64,000 nucleotides of DNA from Antedon mediterranea (Eukaryota > Echinodermata > Crinoidea > Comatulida > Antedonidae), in contig NC_092672.1 of NCBI RefSeq assembly GCF_964355755.1, positions 21,698,501 through 21,762,500 of the forward strand, given 5' to 3'. Under the pieces are notes generated by a model. The model searched no databases, was not told the DNA's origin, and saw only the letters and a list, made by a program, of their open reading frames with translations. Below are positions 48,501 through 58,964 of the stretch, one piece after another (the stretch's first letter is position 1; every line of letters begins with the position of its first letter). The position numbers were made by a program, and so were the translations under genes.

Positions 48501-50144
48501 TCATGTTTAGAAAGCAAAATAATTTTCGAATTTATGGGTTGTTTTTTCCACGGGTGCCAAGATTGTTATAGACCCGATTCCATTAATCCCTTCAATAACG
48601 AGACCATGTTGGAATGCTTTGTCAAGACAAGCAAGAAATCACGGTTTCTGAAGGAACAATTTCCGGATTTCGAATACGTCGAAATTTGGGGGCACGAATG
48701 GAAACGGATCAAAAAATCGTTGGCCCCAAACATTAAATCTATCGTCTCCAAAGTTCCTTTAATTAGGCAAACTTTGAATCCAAGAGACGCGTTTTTCGGT
48801 GGGAGGACTAATGCCAGTTGTTTGTTCTATAAGGTAAAACCGGGTGAAGAAATTAATTACATAGATTATACTTCCTTGTACCCTTATGTAAATAAATACG
48901 GTACCTACCCCGTAGGGCATCCTGCAATCAATGATCGCAACGACATGTCCACGGATATCAACGATTATTTCGGCTTGATAAAGTGTACAATCGAAGCGCC
49001 TAAAAAATTATTCCATCCGGTCTTACCTTATAGATCAAACGGTAAATTAATGTTTGCTCTCTGTAGAACATGCGCCGATTCCCAACAACAAACCGCTTGC
49101 AATCATTCCGGTACAGATAGAGAATTTACGGGTTCTTGGGCAACGATCGAAGTTGCTAAAGCCGTGGAAGTTGGGTACGAGATACGTAAAGTTCACGTAG
49201 TATGGCACTTTAAAAATAAAAGCGCGTACTCTGCAGATTCTCCCTCGTCCGGCCTATTTGCCTCTTACATTAACACCTTTTTAAAATTGAAACAAGAAGC
49301 TTCGGGTTGGCCTGAATGGTGTAAAACGCCCGAAGATAAACAAAAATACATTTCGGACTATCGAACCGTAGAAGGTATCGACTTGAATCATGACGACATT
49401 GCGTACAATCCTGGGCTTCGATCTCTGGCCAAATTAATGCTAAATAGTTTTTGGGGTAAATTTGGCCAGCGTGAAAATCTCACGAAAATTAAATATACGC
49501 AAGATCCTAACGAGGTTTACGATATTTTATCGAACCCTGGGATAACCGTTCATGACATAAATTTTGTTAATGATGATTTGGCGGAGGTAAAATACGAGGA
49601 CGAGGAACAATTTGTAGAAGTTAACCGAAAGGTTAACGTTGTCATTGCCGCATTTACCACAGCGTTAGCGCGTTTAAAATTGTACGAGCTGTTGGAACAA
49701 TTACAGGAGCGCGTCCTGTATTATGATACCGACAGCGTAATCTTCGTATCAAAACCCGGGGATTGGGACCCTCCCCTGGGCGACTATTTGGGTCAGTTAA
49801 CGACCGAGGTCGATCCTAAAGATGGTAAATTCATCGAGTCCTTCGTTTCTGGGGGGCCTAAGAACTACGCCTATAAATTGGATACGGGGAAGACCGTTTG
49901 TAAAGTTAAGGGTTTTACCCTTAACTTTACAAACGCTCAGAAAATTAATTTTGACACCGTCTCCAATATGGTAAGGGGTGTTGGCCCCGATACAATTAAG
50001 ACGGTTGAGAAGAATCGCATAACGCGCAAGCCAAAAACACGAAAGATAGTCAACGAAACATCGACTAAAGACTATCGAATCGTGTACGACAAAAGAATTA
50101 TTATCGAAAATTATCGCACAGTTCCTTACGGGTATGTTTGGTGA
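45553..50144 (+). pseudogene. Protein-primed DNA polymerase B, left copy (four small deletions)
   Basis: Same three-exon structure as the right copy: exons 45553-45853, 46016-46099 and 46209-50144, with donors and acceptors preserved. Compared with the right copy it has a 2-nt deletion near 45719 (immediate TAA), and 1-nt deletions in a T-run near 46431, a G-run near 47700 and an A-run near 47738. Long open pieces remain: 46457-47749 (zinc-finger and Exo I part) and from about 47740 to 50144 (Exo II to the end, including DYTSLYP, NSFWGKFGQ and YYDTDS). All four breaks lie in short homopolymers, so either neutral decay or residual sequencing error could explain them. Confidence 0.88.
49895..49935. 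repeat. Perfect 19-bp inverted repeat inside the polymerase coding sequence
   Basis: Arms 49895-49913 and 49917-49935 (CGTTTGTAAAGTTAAGGGT and its exact complement) are separated by 3 nt. They lie over the conserved KVKGF codons, and the structure is kept in the right arm at 53311-53351. Confidence 0.95.
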
Positions 50145-51372
50145 ATCACGGCCATAAATTTCTTTTTAAAAATGTAAACATACTTTGTTATAGATAATTA
50201 TTTGTTACTCTTTATACATTCTTTACCGTACTCTCCCTCTTTTTATAGTTTGAACAAAATATATTTGTAGTTTTAATGTAAATATTTTTATATCTGTTTT
50301 AATATAAATAATTTTTATACCCGTTTTTTAAAGTCGAATTTTTGCTGGTTAAGTAAATATATTTTTAAATATTTTTCCGCTTGATTTTCTTATGTCGATA
50401 CCGTTTCTCTTTTTGTAGATTAAGTACATATATTTCGTAATTTTAATTTAAATATTTTACCACTTGAATTCTTATGTCGATACCGTTTCTCCTTTTTGTA
50501 GATTAAGTAAATATATTTTTCCACTTGAATTTCTTATGTCGATACCGTTTCTCTTTTTGTAGATTAAGTAAATATTGTTATAACTGTTTTAATGTTAATA
50601 AATTTTATACTTATAATATCTATTTTTTTAGATTAAGCAATATTTTTGTAATTTTAATTTAAATATTTTACCACTTGAATTCTTATGTCGATACCGTTTC
50701 TCTTTTTTTTTTGTAGATTAAGTAAATGTTGTTATAACTGTTTTAATGTTAATAAATTTTATACTTATAAAGTCGATTTTTGTAGATTAAACAATATTTT
50801 TGTATTTTCAATTTAAATATTTTTCGACTTGAATTCTTATGTCGATACCGTTTCTCATTTTGCGGATTAAGCAAATACATTTTTGTAAAGTTATTTTTGT
50901 TTTATACGAAATTTGAAATAAATTTAATCACTGTACTTGTTTTATAATATATATACTTGTCTGTTTCTTAATGTCGTCGTTGGATACGATAAATTAAAAA
51001 ATTACAGTCACCATTACGTACGTCTTTTGTTGTTGTTGTTTGTTACCGTCATCGTTTATAGATTTATTCTTTATAAGTATGTCGATTAATTTCAGAATCA
51101 AAAACTTGTTACATAAGAAAAAAAAAAAATGGTCATGAAATTCGTTAAATAAAAAATAATTTATCAAGAATCTTTTTACATAAATTTTATTTTATCATTA
51201 AATTTGTTACATAAAAATAATTTGTCAAGAATCTTTTTGCATAAAATTTATTTTGTCATTAAGTTTGTTACATAAAAAAAAAAAAAAATAATTGTTTCAT
51301 GAATCTTGTTACATTTTTTAAATTTTTGTTTTCAACTACTTATATGAAAATTCAAGTTAAGAACGCAGTATA
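50145..51372. repeat. AT-rich minisatellite between polymerase and ATPase stub, left arm
   Basis: About five copies of a ~60-130-bp unit containing CTTATGTCGATACCGTTTCT and GTAGATTAAGTAAATAT occur between 50380 and 50880. Non-coding AT-rich sequence with repeated TTTGTTACATAAAAA words follows to 51310. Mirrored at 51880-53101. No gene is seen. Confidence 0.8.
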
Positions 51373-51504
51373 ATGACAATGACTGAGCGTTTAGTAACAC
51401 CTTTCACCGCGGTGATTAGCGGACAGACTTCCTCCGGTAACTCGGTATTTGTTAACAATCTTTTAGAAAATAATTACTTTAAAAAAATAAAACAAGTCGT
51501 TTGA
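51373..51504 (+). pseudogene. Truncated Polinton packaging ATPase (A32/FtsK-like), left stub
   Basis: ATG 51373 opens a 43-codon frame that begins as Polinton genome-packaging ATPases do: TPFTAVISGQTSSGNS is a P-loop (GxTxSGKS type) with Asn where the catalytic Lys should be, then VFVNNLLEN. The frame stops at 51502. In another frame CYGEYQ follows (51518-51535), resembling the segment after the P-loop in these ATPases, before TAG at 51539. Homology ends about 65 bp before the palindrome centre. The full enzyme, normally about 250 residues, would pump DNA into capsids; only ~20% remains. Confidence 0.75.
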
Positions 51505-51606
51505 TGATATGACATAGTGTTATGGCGAATATCAAACTTAGTTAGAGAAGTAAATACTGTTTGTGTTTACATGCGTGTCATAGTAGAGTTTGTAATTACG
51601 TTTTTT

Positions 51607-51645
51607 ACACAACTAACGACAACATAATAATACATTTCTATATTG
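51607..51645. other. Asymmetric 39-nt centre of the palindrome
   Basis: Unpaired spacer between GTAATTACGTTTTTT (ending 51606) and its complement (starting 51646). It marks the fold-back or template-switch point. Confidence 0.9.
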
Positions 51646-51747
51646 AAAAAACGTAATTACAAACTCTACTATGACACGCATGTAAACACAAACAGTATTT
51701 ACTTCTCTAACTAAGTTTGATATTCGCCATAACACTATGTCATATCA

Positions 51748-51879
51748 TCAAACGACTTGTTTTATTTTTTTAAAGTAATTATTTTCTAAAAGATTGTTAA
51801 CAAATACCGAGTTACAGGAGGAAGTCTGTCCGCTAATCACCGCGGTGAAAGGTGTTACTAAACGCTCAGTCATTGTCAT
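51748..51879 (-). pseudogene. Truncated Polinton packaging ATPase, right stub
   Basis: Mirror of the left stub (ATG at 51879). It has the same Asn in place of the P-loop Lys, so that change predates duplication of the arms or is natural to this family. In addition the P-loop Gly before it is Cys (TGT for GGT), a change unique to this arm. It stops at the same place. Confidence 0.75.
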
Positions 51880-53101
51880 TATACTGCGTTCTTAACTTGA
51901 ATTTTCATATAAGTAGTTGAAAACAAAAATTTAAAAAATGTAACAAGATTCATGAAACAATTTTTTTTTTTTATGTAACAAACTTAATGACAAAATAAAT
52001 TTTATGCAAAAAGATTCTTGACAAATTATTTTTATGTAACAAATTTAATGATAAAATAAAATTTATGTAAAAAGATTCTTGATAAATTATTTTTTATTTA
52101 ACGAATTTCATGACCATTTTTTTTTTTCTTATGTAACAAGTTTTTGATTCTGAAATTAATCGACATACTTATAAAGAATAAATCTATAAACGATGACGGT
52201 AACAAACAACAACAACAAAAGACGTACGTAATGGTGACTGTAATTTTTTATTTTATCGTATCCAACGACGACATTAAGAAACAGACAAGTATATATATTA
52301 TAAAACAAGTACAGTGATTAAATTTATTTCAAATTTCGTATAAAACAAAAATAACTTTATAAAAATGTATTTGCTTAATCCGCAAAATGAGAAACGATAT
52401 CGACATAAGAATTCAAGTCGAAAAATATTTAAATTGAAAATACAAAAATATTGTTTAATCTACAAAAATCGACTTTATAAGTATAAAATTTATTAACATT
52501 AAAACAGTTATAACAACATTTACTTAATCTACAAAAAAAAAAAGAGAAACGGTATCGACATAAGAATTCAATTGGTAAAATATTTAAATTAAAATTACAA
52601 AAATATTGCTTAATCTAAAAAAATAGATATTATAAGTATAAAATGTATTAACATTAAAACAGTTATAACAATATTTACTTAATCTACAAAAAGAGAAACG
52701 GTATCGACATAAGAAATTCAAGTGGAAAAATATATTTACTTAATCTACAAAAAGGAGAAACGGTATCGACATAAGAATTCAAGTGGTAAAATATTTAAAT
52801 TAAAATTACGAAATATATGTACTTAATCTACAAAAAGAGAAACGGTATCGACATAAGAAAATCAAGCGGAAAAATATTTAACAATATATTTACTTAACCC
52901 GCAAAAATTCGACTTTAAAAAACGGGTATAAAAATTATTTATATTAAAACAGATATAAAAATATTTACATTAAAACTACAAATATATTTTGTTCAAACTA
53001 TAAAAAGAGAGAGAGTACGGTAAAGAATGTATAAAGAGTAACAAATAATTATCTATAACAAAGTATGTTTACATTTTTAAAAAGAAATTTATGGCCGTGA
53101 T
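51880..53101. repeat. AT-rich minisatellite, right arm
   Basis: Mirror of 50145-51372, with units around AGAAACGGTATCGACATAAG between about 52390 and 52860. No gene is seen. Confidence 0.8.
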
Positions 53102-56100
53102 TCACCAAACATACCCGTAAGGAACTGTGCGATAATTTTCGATAATAATTCTTTTGTCGTACACGATTCGATAGTCTTTAGTCGATGTTTCGTTGACTAT
53201 CTTTCGTGTTTTTGGCTTGCGCGTTATGCGATTCTTCTCAACCGTCTTAATTGTATCGGGGCCAACACCCCTTACCATATTGGAGACGGTGTCAAAATTA
53301 ATTTTCTGAGCGTTTGTAAAGTTAAGGGTAAAACCCTTAACTTTACAAACGGTCTTCCCCGTATCCAATTTATAGGCGTAGTTCTTAGGCCCCCCAGAAA
53401 CGAAGGACTCGATGAATTTACCATCTTTAGGATCGACCTCGGTCGTTAACTGACCCAAATAGTCGCCCAGGGGAGGGTCCCAATCCCCGGGTTTTGATAC
53501 GAAGATTACGCTGTCGGTATCATAATACAGGACGCGCTCCTGTAATTGTTCCAACAGCTCGTACAATTTTAAACGCGCTAACGCTGTGGTAAATGCGGCA
53601 ATGACAACGTTAACCTTTCGGTTAACTTCTACAAATTGTTCCTCGTCCTCGTATTTTACCTCCGCCAAATCATCATTAACAAAATTTATGTCATGAACGG
53701 TTATCCCAGGGTTCGATAAAATATCGTAAACCTTGTTAGGATCTTGCGTATATTTAATTTTCGTGAGATTTTCACGCTGGCCAAATTTACCCCAAAAACT
53801 ATTTAGCATTAATTTGGCCAGAGATCGAAGCCCAGGATTGTACGCAATGTCGTCATGATTCAAGTCGATACCTTCTACGGTTCGATAGTCCGAAATGTAT
53901 TTTTGTTTATCTTCGGGCGTTTTACACCATTCAGGCCAACCCGAAGCTTCTTGTTTCAATTTTAAAAAGGTGTTAATGTAAGAGGCAAATAGGCCGGACG
54001 AGGGAGAATCTGCAGAGTACGCGCTTTTATTTTTAAAGTGCCATACTACGTGAACTTTACGTATCTCGTACCCAACTTCCACGGCTTTAGCGACTTCGAT
54101 CGTTGCCCAAGAACCCGTAAATTCTCTATCTGTACCGGAATGATTGCAAGCGGTTTGTTGTTGGGAATCGGCGCATGTTCTACAGAGAGCAAACATTAAT
54201 TTACCGTTTGATCTATAAGGTAAGACCGGATGGAATAATTTTTTAGGCGCTTCGATTGTACACTTTATCAAGCCGAAATAATCGTTGATATCCGTGGACA
54301 TGTCGTTGCGATCATTGATTTCAGGATGCCCTACGGGGTAGGTACCGTATTTATTTACATAAGGGTACAAGGAAGTATAATCTATGTAATTAATTTCTTC
54401 ACCCGGTTTTACCTTATAGAACAAACAACTGGCATTAGTCCTCCCACCGAAAAACGCGTCTCTTGGATTCAAAGTTTGCCTAATTAAAGGAACTTTGGAG
54501 ACGATAGATTTAATGTTTGGGGCCAACGATTGTTTGATCCGTTTCCATTTGTGCCCCCAAATTTCGACGTATTCGAAATCCGGAAATTGTTCCTTCAGAA
54601 ACCGTGATTTCTTGCTTGTCTTGACAAAGCATTCCAACATGGTCTCGTTATTGAAGGGATTAATGGAATCGGGTCTATAACAATCTTGGCACCCGTGGAA
54701 AAAACAACCCATAAATTCGAAAATTATTTTGCTTTCTAAACATGAGCCGTCGACGAAGTAAGGCCCAAGCAATTTTTCCCCTCCATTTCTGGCATGATGG
54801 ATAAAGACCCCCCTTTTATGCGACTTGTAGCACAGCCATTCCATGCTAGAGTGAGAATGGTTAACGGTTGTTAGATACCCTGATGGTGGAAATAGAGCGA
54901 TGGTGGACGGTTTTAAAAAATTTCTAGAAAATACGTGGTTACACGCTGAGGCAATTGTCATTAAATTATTTGAAAAGGGGTCAACACCGCCGAGTAGAGG
55001 GTTTTTCGGCGATATAGTTACTTTCAAAAAAAGATGTCTAAAAGTAAGACAACACTTTCTGAGAATATCTACATCGCTGATACAATACTCGACGAGTTCT
55101 TTTTTAGGATCAAATACTTGATTACTTTCAATTTTCTGGTTGTACCATTTAAAGAAAGATTCTCGACCTGAAGTAGTCATTTTATCGGGGGAATAATTTG
55201 AAGAATCGGGGTAAGGACCTACGTAATTTTGGTTTTCTAAAGAATTAAAATAATGAGGAAAGTAACCCTTTTTAAGTTCGGAGATGCCAAAAGTTTTGGG
55301 CAATTTGGATAGAGGCATGGGTAGAAATGAAAGGGAATCGATGAATCGAATGCTCGTTTCTTTAGTCCTAATCGAAATAAGTTTACCACCGCGAGCAATT
55401 ACATCCGGTACAATGGAGTTTTCGTACAGGTAGTTGAGCACGAAGTAACTATCATAAACCTGGAAGTTGTGAGCGATACACGTAATATTTTCGTTAAATT
55501 TGTAATCTTTGAATACGTAATTGCAGAAATCTTCGCATGCAGACCCCCCGTGAAAAACCACTGTTTTATCCCCACACACGTCACAATCGGCGGAATCATT
55601 AGCACCGTCGATACAATTAAGACAAGTTTTTTGAAGAACGCATAAATTTGGTTTGTGTTCGCCTGTATCTTGCGTGCATTCGAAATCAAAAAAGAAATAT
55701 TTGGTGACAGCTCTGTTACGGGCCTCCTGATTCTTAAACTTTCTTTCAGTATGCTTAGGGGCTACAACCGGTTCCATGTAGCATTGATGATCGTATGAAA
55801 CGAAAGTCCTACAAATTCTACAAAAGCGGTTTTGACAATTGTGATCTTTTTGAACGATCCTATTACAAATTGAACAATTTTTAATTTTGCCACATACTGA
55901 AACTTTAGAATCAGGAGATTTTTTATGATTGGTGAAACATTGCTTATCCTTAAAAAATCTATTACATTCTTTACATTCTATTCTACTCTCTCTATTTTCA
56001 AAAGAATTAGAAGAGGGGCAGTCATTGTGCTTACACAGCACGCACGTAAATTGACAATTGTGTTGGTATTTGTGATTATACCCCTTATGACATCTATCGC

Positions 56101-57698
56101 AGAAATAGTCAAATTTTAGAAAACCTGTCATTGTGGTTATGAGATCGTAATGATTAGAATGATGATAAAGATATATCTGCTTCTTTCTATAATCGCCGCT
56201 AAAAATGACAGAATTTAAATTGTCTTTTGAAATGACAATAATTTGGTAATTTGGTAATTTTGATTGCATCTTTTTTATTTCCTCGATGCCGCATGTCTGC
56301 TCCCTAACCCCCGAATCTCTAAGTAAATGAAGGGCGGCTATTTTTTGCTGACCCCTACCTTGCCTAACGTTATTCCATCTAGCCACGTTGTTAATTTTGT
56401 CTTCGAGCATAGAAATACCCGTAACAATAGCGCGTGCGCAGCAGATAGTTTCGTTATCATCATTCTTAATCTTAATTATACATTTAGCATTTAACAATAT
56501 GTCGATACCGTTTCTTCTATAGCCCCCACCCCTAGGCATTCTCATGTGAAGAACGTTAAATTTAAATTTGTTATTAATAAAAATATCCGTTTTGGACTGA
56601 AGGACCTCCATAATGGCTGCAAAAATAACGTCAGCCGTAAGATGGCCCCTCCGTCCAAAAGGGATAGAGATAGGTGAATCTAACCCCTCAGCCTGTATGA
56701 CTATTCGAATCATGTCGTCGACATGCACGTTAACGCAGAGATTATCGACGACATGCTCGAAAATTCGATACAGTGTGGGCAGAAACACCTCTAAACTTAT
56801 ATGATCAATATTAAAAAAATTTACTAAAAAATCGCTAATAGTCGCGTTAAAACGTTGATTATACCTATCAGCTACTTGAACGATTCTACAGAAGTGATTC
56901 AACTCTACCTCATCAAGGTTAAGGTCCTCGTCTTCAACAGTATCAATGTCGGCAAATTCTTCTTCTTCTTCTTCTTCCCCGTCTTCGATTCTGAGCCTCT
57001 TTCTATTAACTCCCCTTCCGTACTGTATGGGTACAGGCTGAAAACAAAAAGAGAAAAACAGTAAAGAAAAAGAAATAAAAGACGTTGTACGACAACAACA
57101 ACAACAACAACAACAACAACAGTAGTAAAGAAAATAAAACGATAGTTACCTCAATAATCGAAGACTCCGCTGAATCATTAATCTCGACATTTCCTCTCAA
57201 ACTCAAACATTTGGTGTGAGCACCAACACCGTACTATACAGAAATAAAAATAATTAGATAAATTAGAAAGGAAAACGTATATAAACCGAAAACGCAGAAA
57301 CACTTTGTAAATGCCCCCAATTACAATCTACTTTTTTAGAATTATACACGGTAAAATAAATATTACGTAAAAAATAAAATAAAACAAACACCTACTTCTA
57401 TGTCATCAATACGCAAATTAGCCGATAGCTCCTGCACTATCTCAATAGCGTTATTACAAATATCCGAAAGTGAGAGGCTATCGGCTTCAGAAACACTCTG
57501 GCTAACATCTAAATCAAGATCCTGGTCATTAAATACGAAATCTTCTAGTAGTCCAACATCGGGGATAACCTCGTCGGTATCGATATTTTCGATATTGTTT
57601 CGCGATAAACTAACGATAGCTTCTACTGCTCTCTGGCATTCGATAAACAAGCTATCGTTAGAATCGGAAGATGATGATGATGATTCGTAATGAGCCAT
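53102..57698 (-). CDS. Protein-primed DNA polymerase B of Polinton, right copy (intact, three exons)
   Basis: Exons 57698-57396, 57233-57150 and 57037-53102 join in phase 0 through GT-AG introns (162 and 112 nt), giving a predicted 1440 residues. The N-terminus is Ser/Asp/Glu-rich (MAHYESSSSSSDSNDS; EEEEEEE in exon 3). A Cys/His-rich region follows (~442-619). The 3'-5' exonuclease has Exo I FFDFE (~580), Exo II NFQVYD (~653) and Exo III YCISD (~780). A GCFFHGC motif typical of Polinton polymerases is near 906. Polymerase motifs are DYTSLYP (~1015), KLMLNSFWGKFGQ (~1204), YYDTDS (~1300) and KVKGF (~1361). It would copy the linear element from a protein primer. ATG 57698 is preferred because the frame is open upstream of any exon-3 ATG. 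Confidence 0.93.
53311..53351. repeat. Coding hairpin, right-arm copy
   Basis: Perfect 19-bp arms (53311-53329, 53333-53351) with a 3-nt loop; mirror of 49895-49935. Confidence 0.95.
57062..57122. repeat. Trinucleotide microsatellite in polymerase intron 2
   Basis: An ACA run at about 57093-57121 (mirror TTG/TGT run at 46130-46152) lies in the second intron; the arms differ by one triplet. Confidence 0.8.
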
Positions 57699-58750
57699 TG
57701 TAAAATAAAATTCTCTTAATCAAGAATGTGGAAGTGAGTTTAGTGCGTTGTAAGCTGGTACTGATGAGTTCACTATAAATTTACCCATATATTTATACAC
57801 ACTAAAATAATTTATGCATGATGTCAGTAGCGTCCCTCTTTACCCACTTTTTGTTTTATTTTAAAAGGAAACAAAGAAATCTTTTCGTAAACGTAACCAA
57901 TTTAAATGACAATAAAACTAAACATTGGAAAACAAAAATCATCAGAAATAGTGAAACTAACATCATGACGTCACACATTAAACTTTAGTATGTCAAACAC
58001 CCCGTGTCACTGCTTTCGATTTATCCCCCTTTGTTAACAAATCCGGAAGATGGTTAATTACCTGTCGGTATAGTTCAATCAAGACATACTTATTATTTAA
58101 CTTCATTCATTCTTATCTTTTTGTTTTAGTCATTGTTATAATATCCGGATCAAATAACTTATGTCTTTGGATTATGTCGGCATACATCAAGCAAAAACCT
58201 CAATTAACTAGTTTGAATTAACCAGGTGCATCTTTATTGACTCTATGACTAATTCAAATCTTACAAAAACTATATTGTCTCACTTCCTTACCCTATGCAT
58301 AGAGTTGATAACAACTCCCTGCCCTATGTTAACCATTGTATTATAATCCGAAACATAACACCTATTGACTTCAACCATTGTAAACCATTTTGTTCTCATC
58401 ACAAGCAACTAAATTACCATATCATTTTTATTTAATATTTATTAATTTTATATTATAATGTATATTAATATATAACAAATCTATATAACAATTCTAGTGA
58501 AATGATATACTCTATTGTCTTATACTATCCCCATTGTTAACCATTGTTATAACCACGACTGACTAGACCTGCAGGATAACCTCTTCGCAAAAAAAAACAA
58601 ACTGTAATGACATTCAACCAAAACCCCAATTCCAGCAGCTTGCAATCAATTTGATTTTTTGTTTAAAGTATAGTTTTTTCATGTAAATCATTTTTGGTCA
58701 AATTGGACTATTATGCGGAAATTACATAACTAGTACGAAACCAGGAAAAG

Positions 58751-58892
58751 AACGACCTTCATTAGAAACACCTGCAGGAAGTTACATAACTAATACAATA
58801 ACAGGAAATGAACGACCTTCATTAGAAACACCTGCCGGAAACGACCTTCATTAGAAACACCTGGCGGAAACGACCTTCATTAGAAACACCTG
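58751..58892 (-). repeat. Subterminal 24-bp repeats, right arm
   Basis: Four copies of AACGACCTTCATTAGAAACA(CCTG) at 58751, 58811, 58840 and 58869; mirror of the left set with identical spacing. Confidence 0.85.
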
Positions 58893-58958
58893 GCGGATAT
58901 TACGTAATCAGGAAATACATCAAGGTTAACTTTGGGCTGAAGTCCCACTTTTACTACT

Positions 58959-58964
58959 TAAAAG
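58959..58964. repeat. 6-bp target-site duplication, right
   Basis: TAAAAG directly after ...TTTTACTACT; identical to 44318-44323. Confidence 0.9.

Larger units (their letters stand above)
44324..51606 (+). repeat. Left arm of the Polinton palindrome
   Basis: Reverse complement of 51646-58958. Differences include the lack of the 31-nt insertion found in the right arm at 58297-58327, four small deletions in the polymerase gene, one 3-nt gain near 48127, and about a dozen missense substitutions. Confidence 0.95.
44324..58958. mobile_element. Palindromic Maverick/Polinton derivative (snap-back form)
   Basis: A 14,635-bp element whose two halves are reverse complements over ~7.3 kb each, separated only by 51607-51645. 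The ends are AGTAGTAAAAG...CTTTTACTACT with a 6-bp TAAAAG duplication, as in Polintons. Each arm contains subterminal repeats, a spliced protein-primed DNA polymerase B gene reading toward the centre, a minisatellite, and a truncated packaging-ATPase stub. Integrase, protease and capsid genes are absent. The arms differ by scattered substitutions and small indels, showing time since duplication. The likely origin is template switching during protein-primed replication, followed by integration with enzymes from a complete element. Confidence 0.93.
51646..58958 (-). repeat. Right arm of the Polinton palindrome
   Basis: Reverse complement of the left arm. It contains the intact polymerase gene and an arm-specific 31-nt insertion (58297-58327). 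Confidence 0.95.

Noticed and set aside
44324-58958. Palindrome as a long-read foldback assembly artefact
   Set aside because: The symmetry stops exactly at transposon-type ends with a 6-bp duplication, and the arms differ by many substitutions and several indels. An artefact would be near identical and include flanking DNA. Read-level proof is still lacking.
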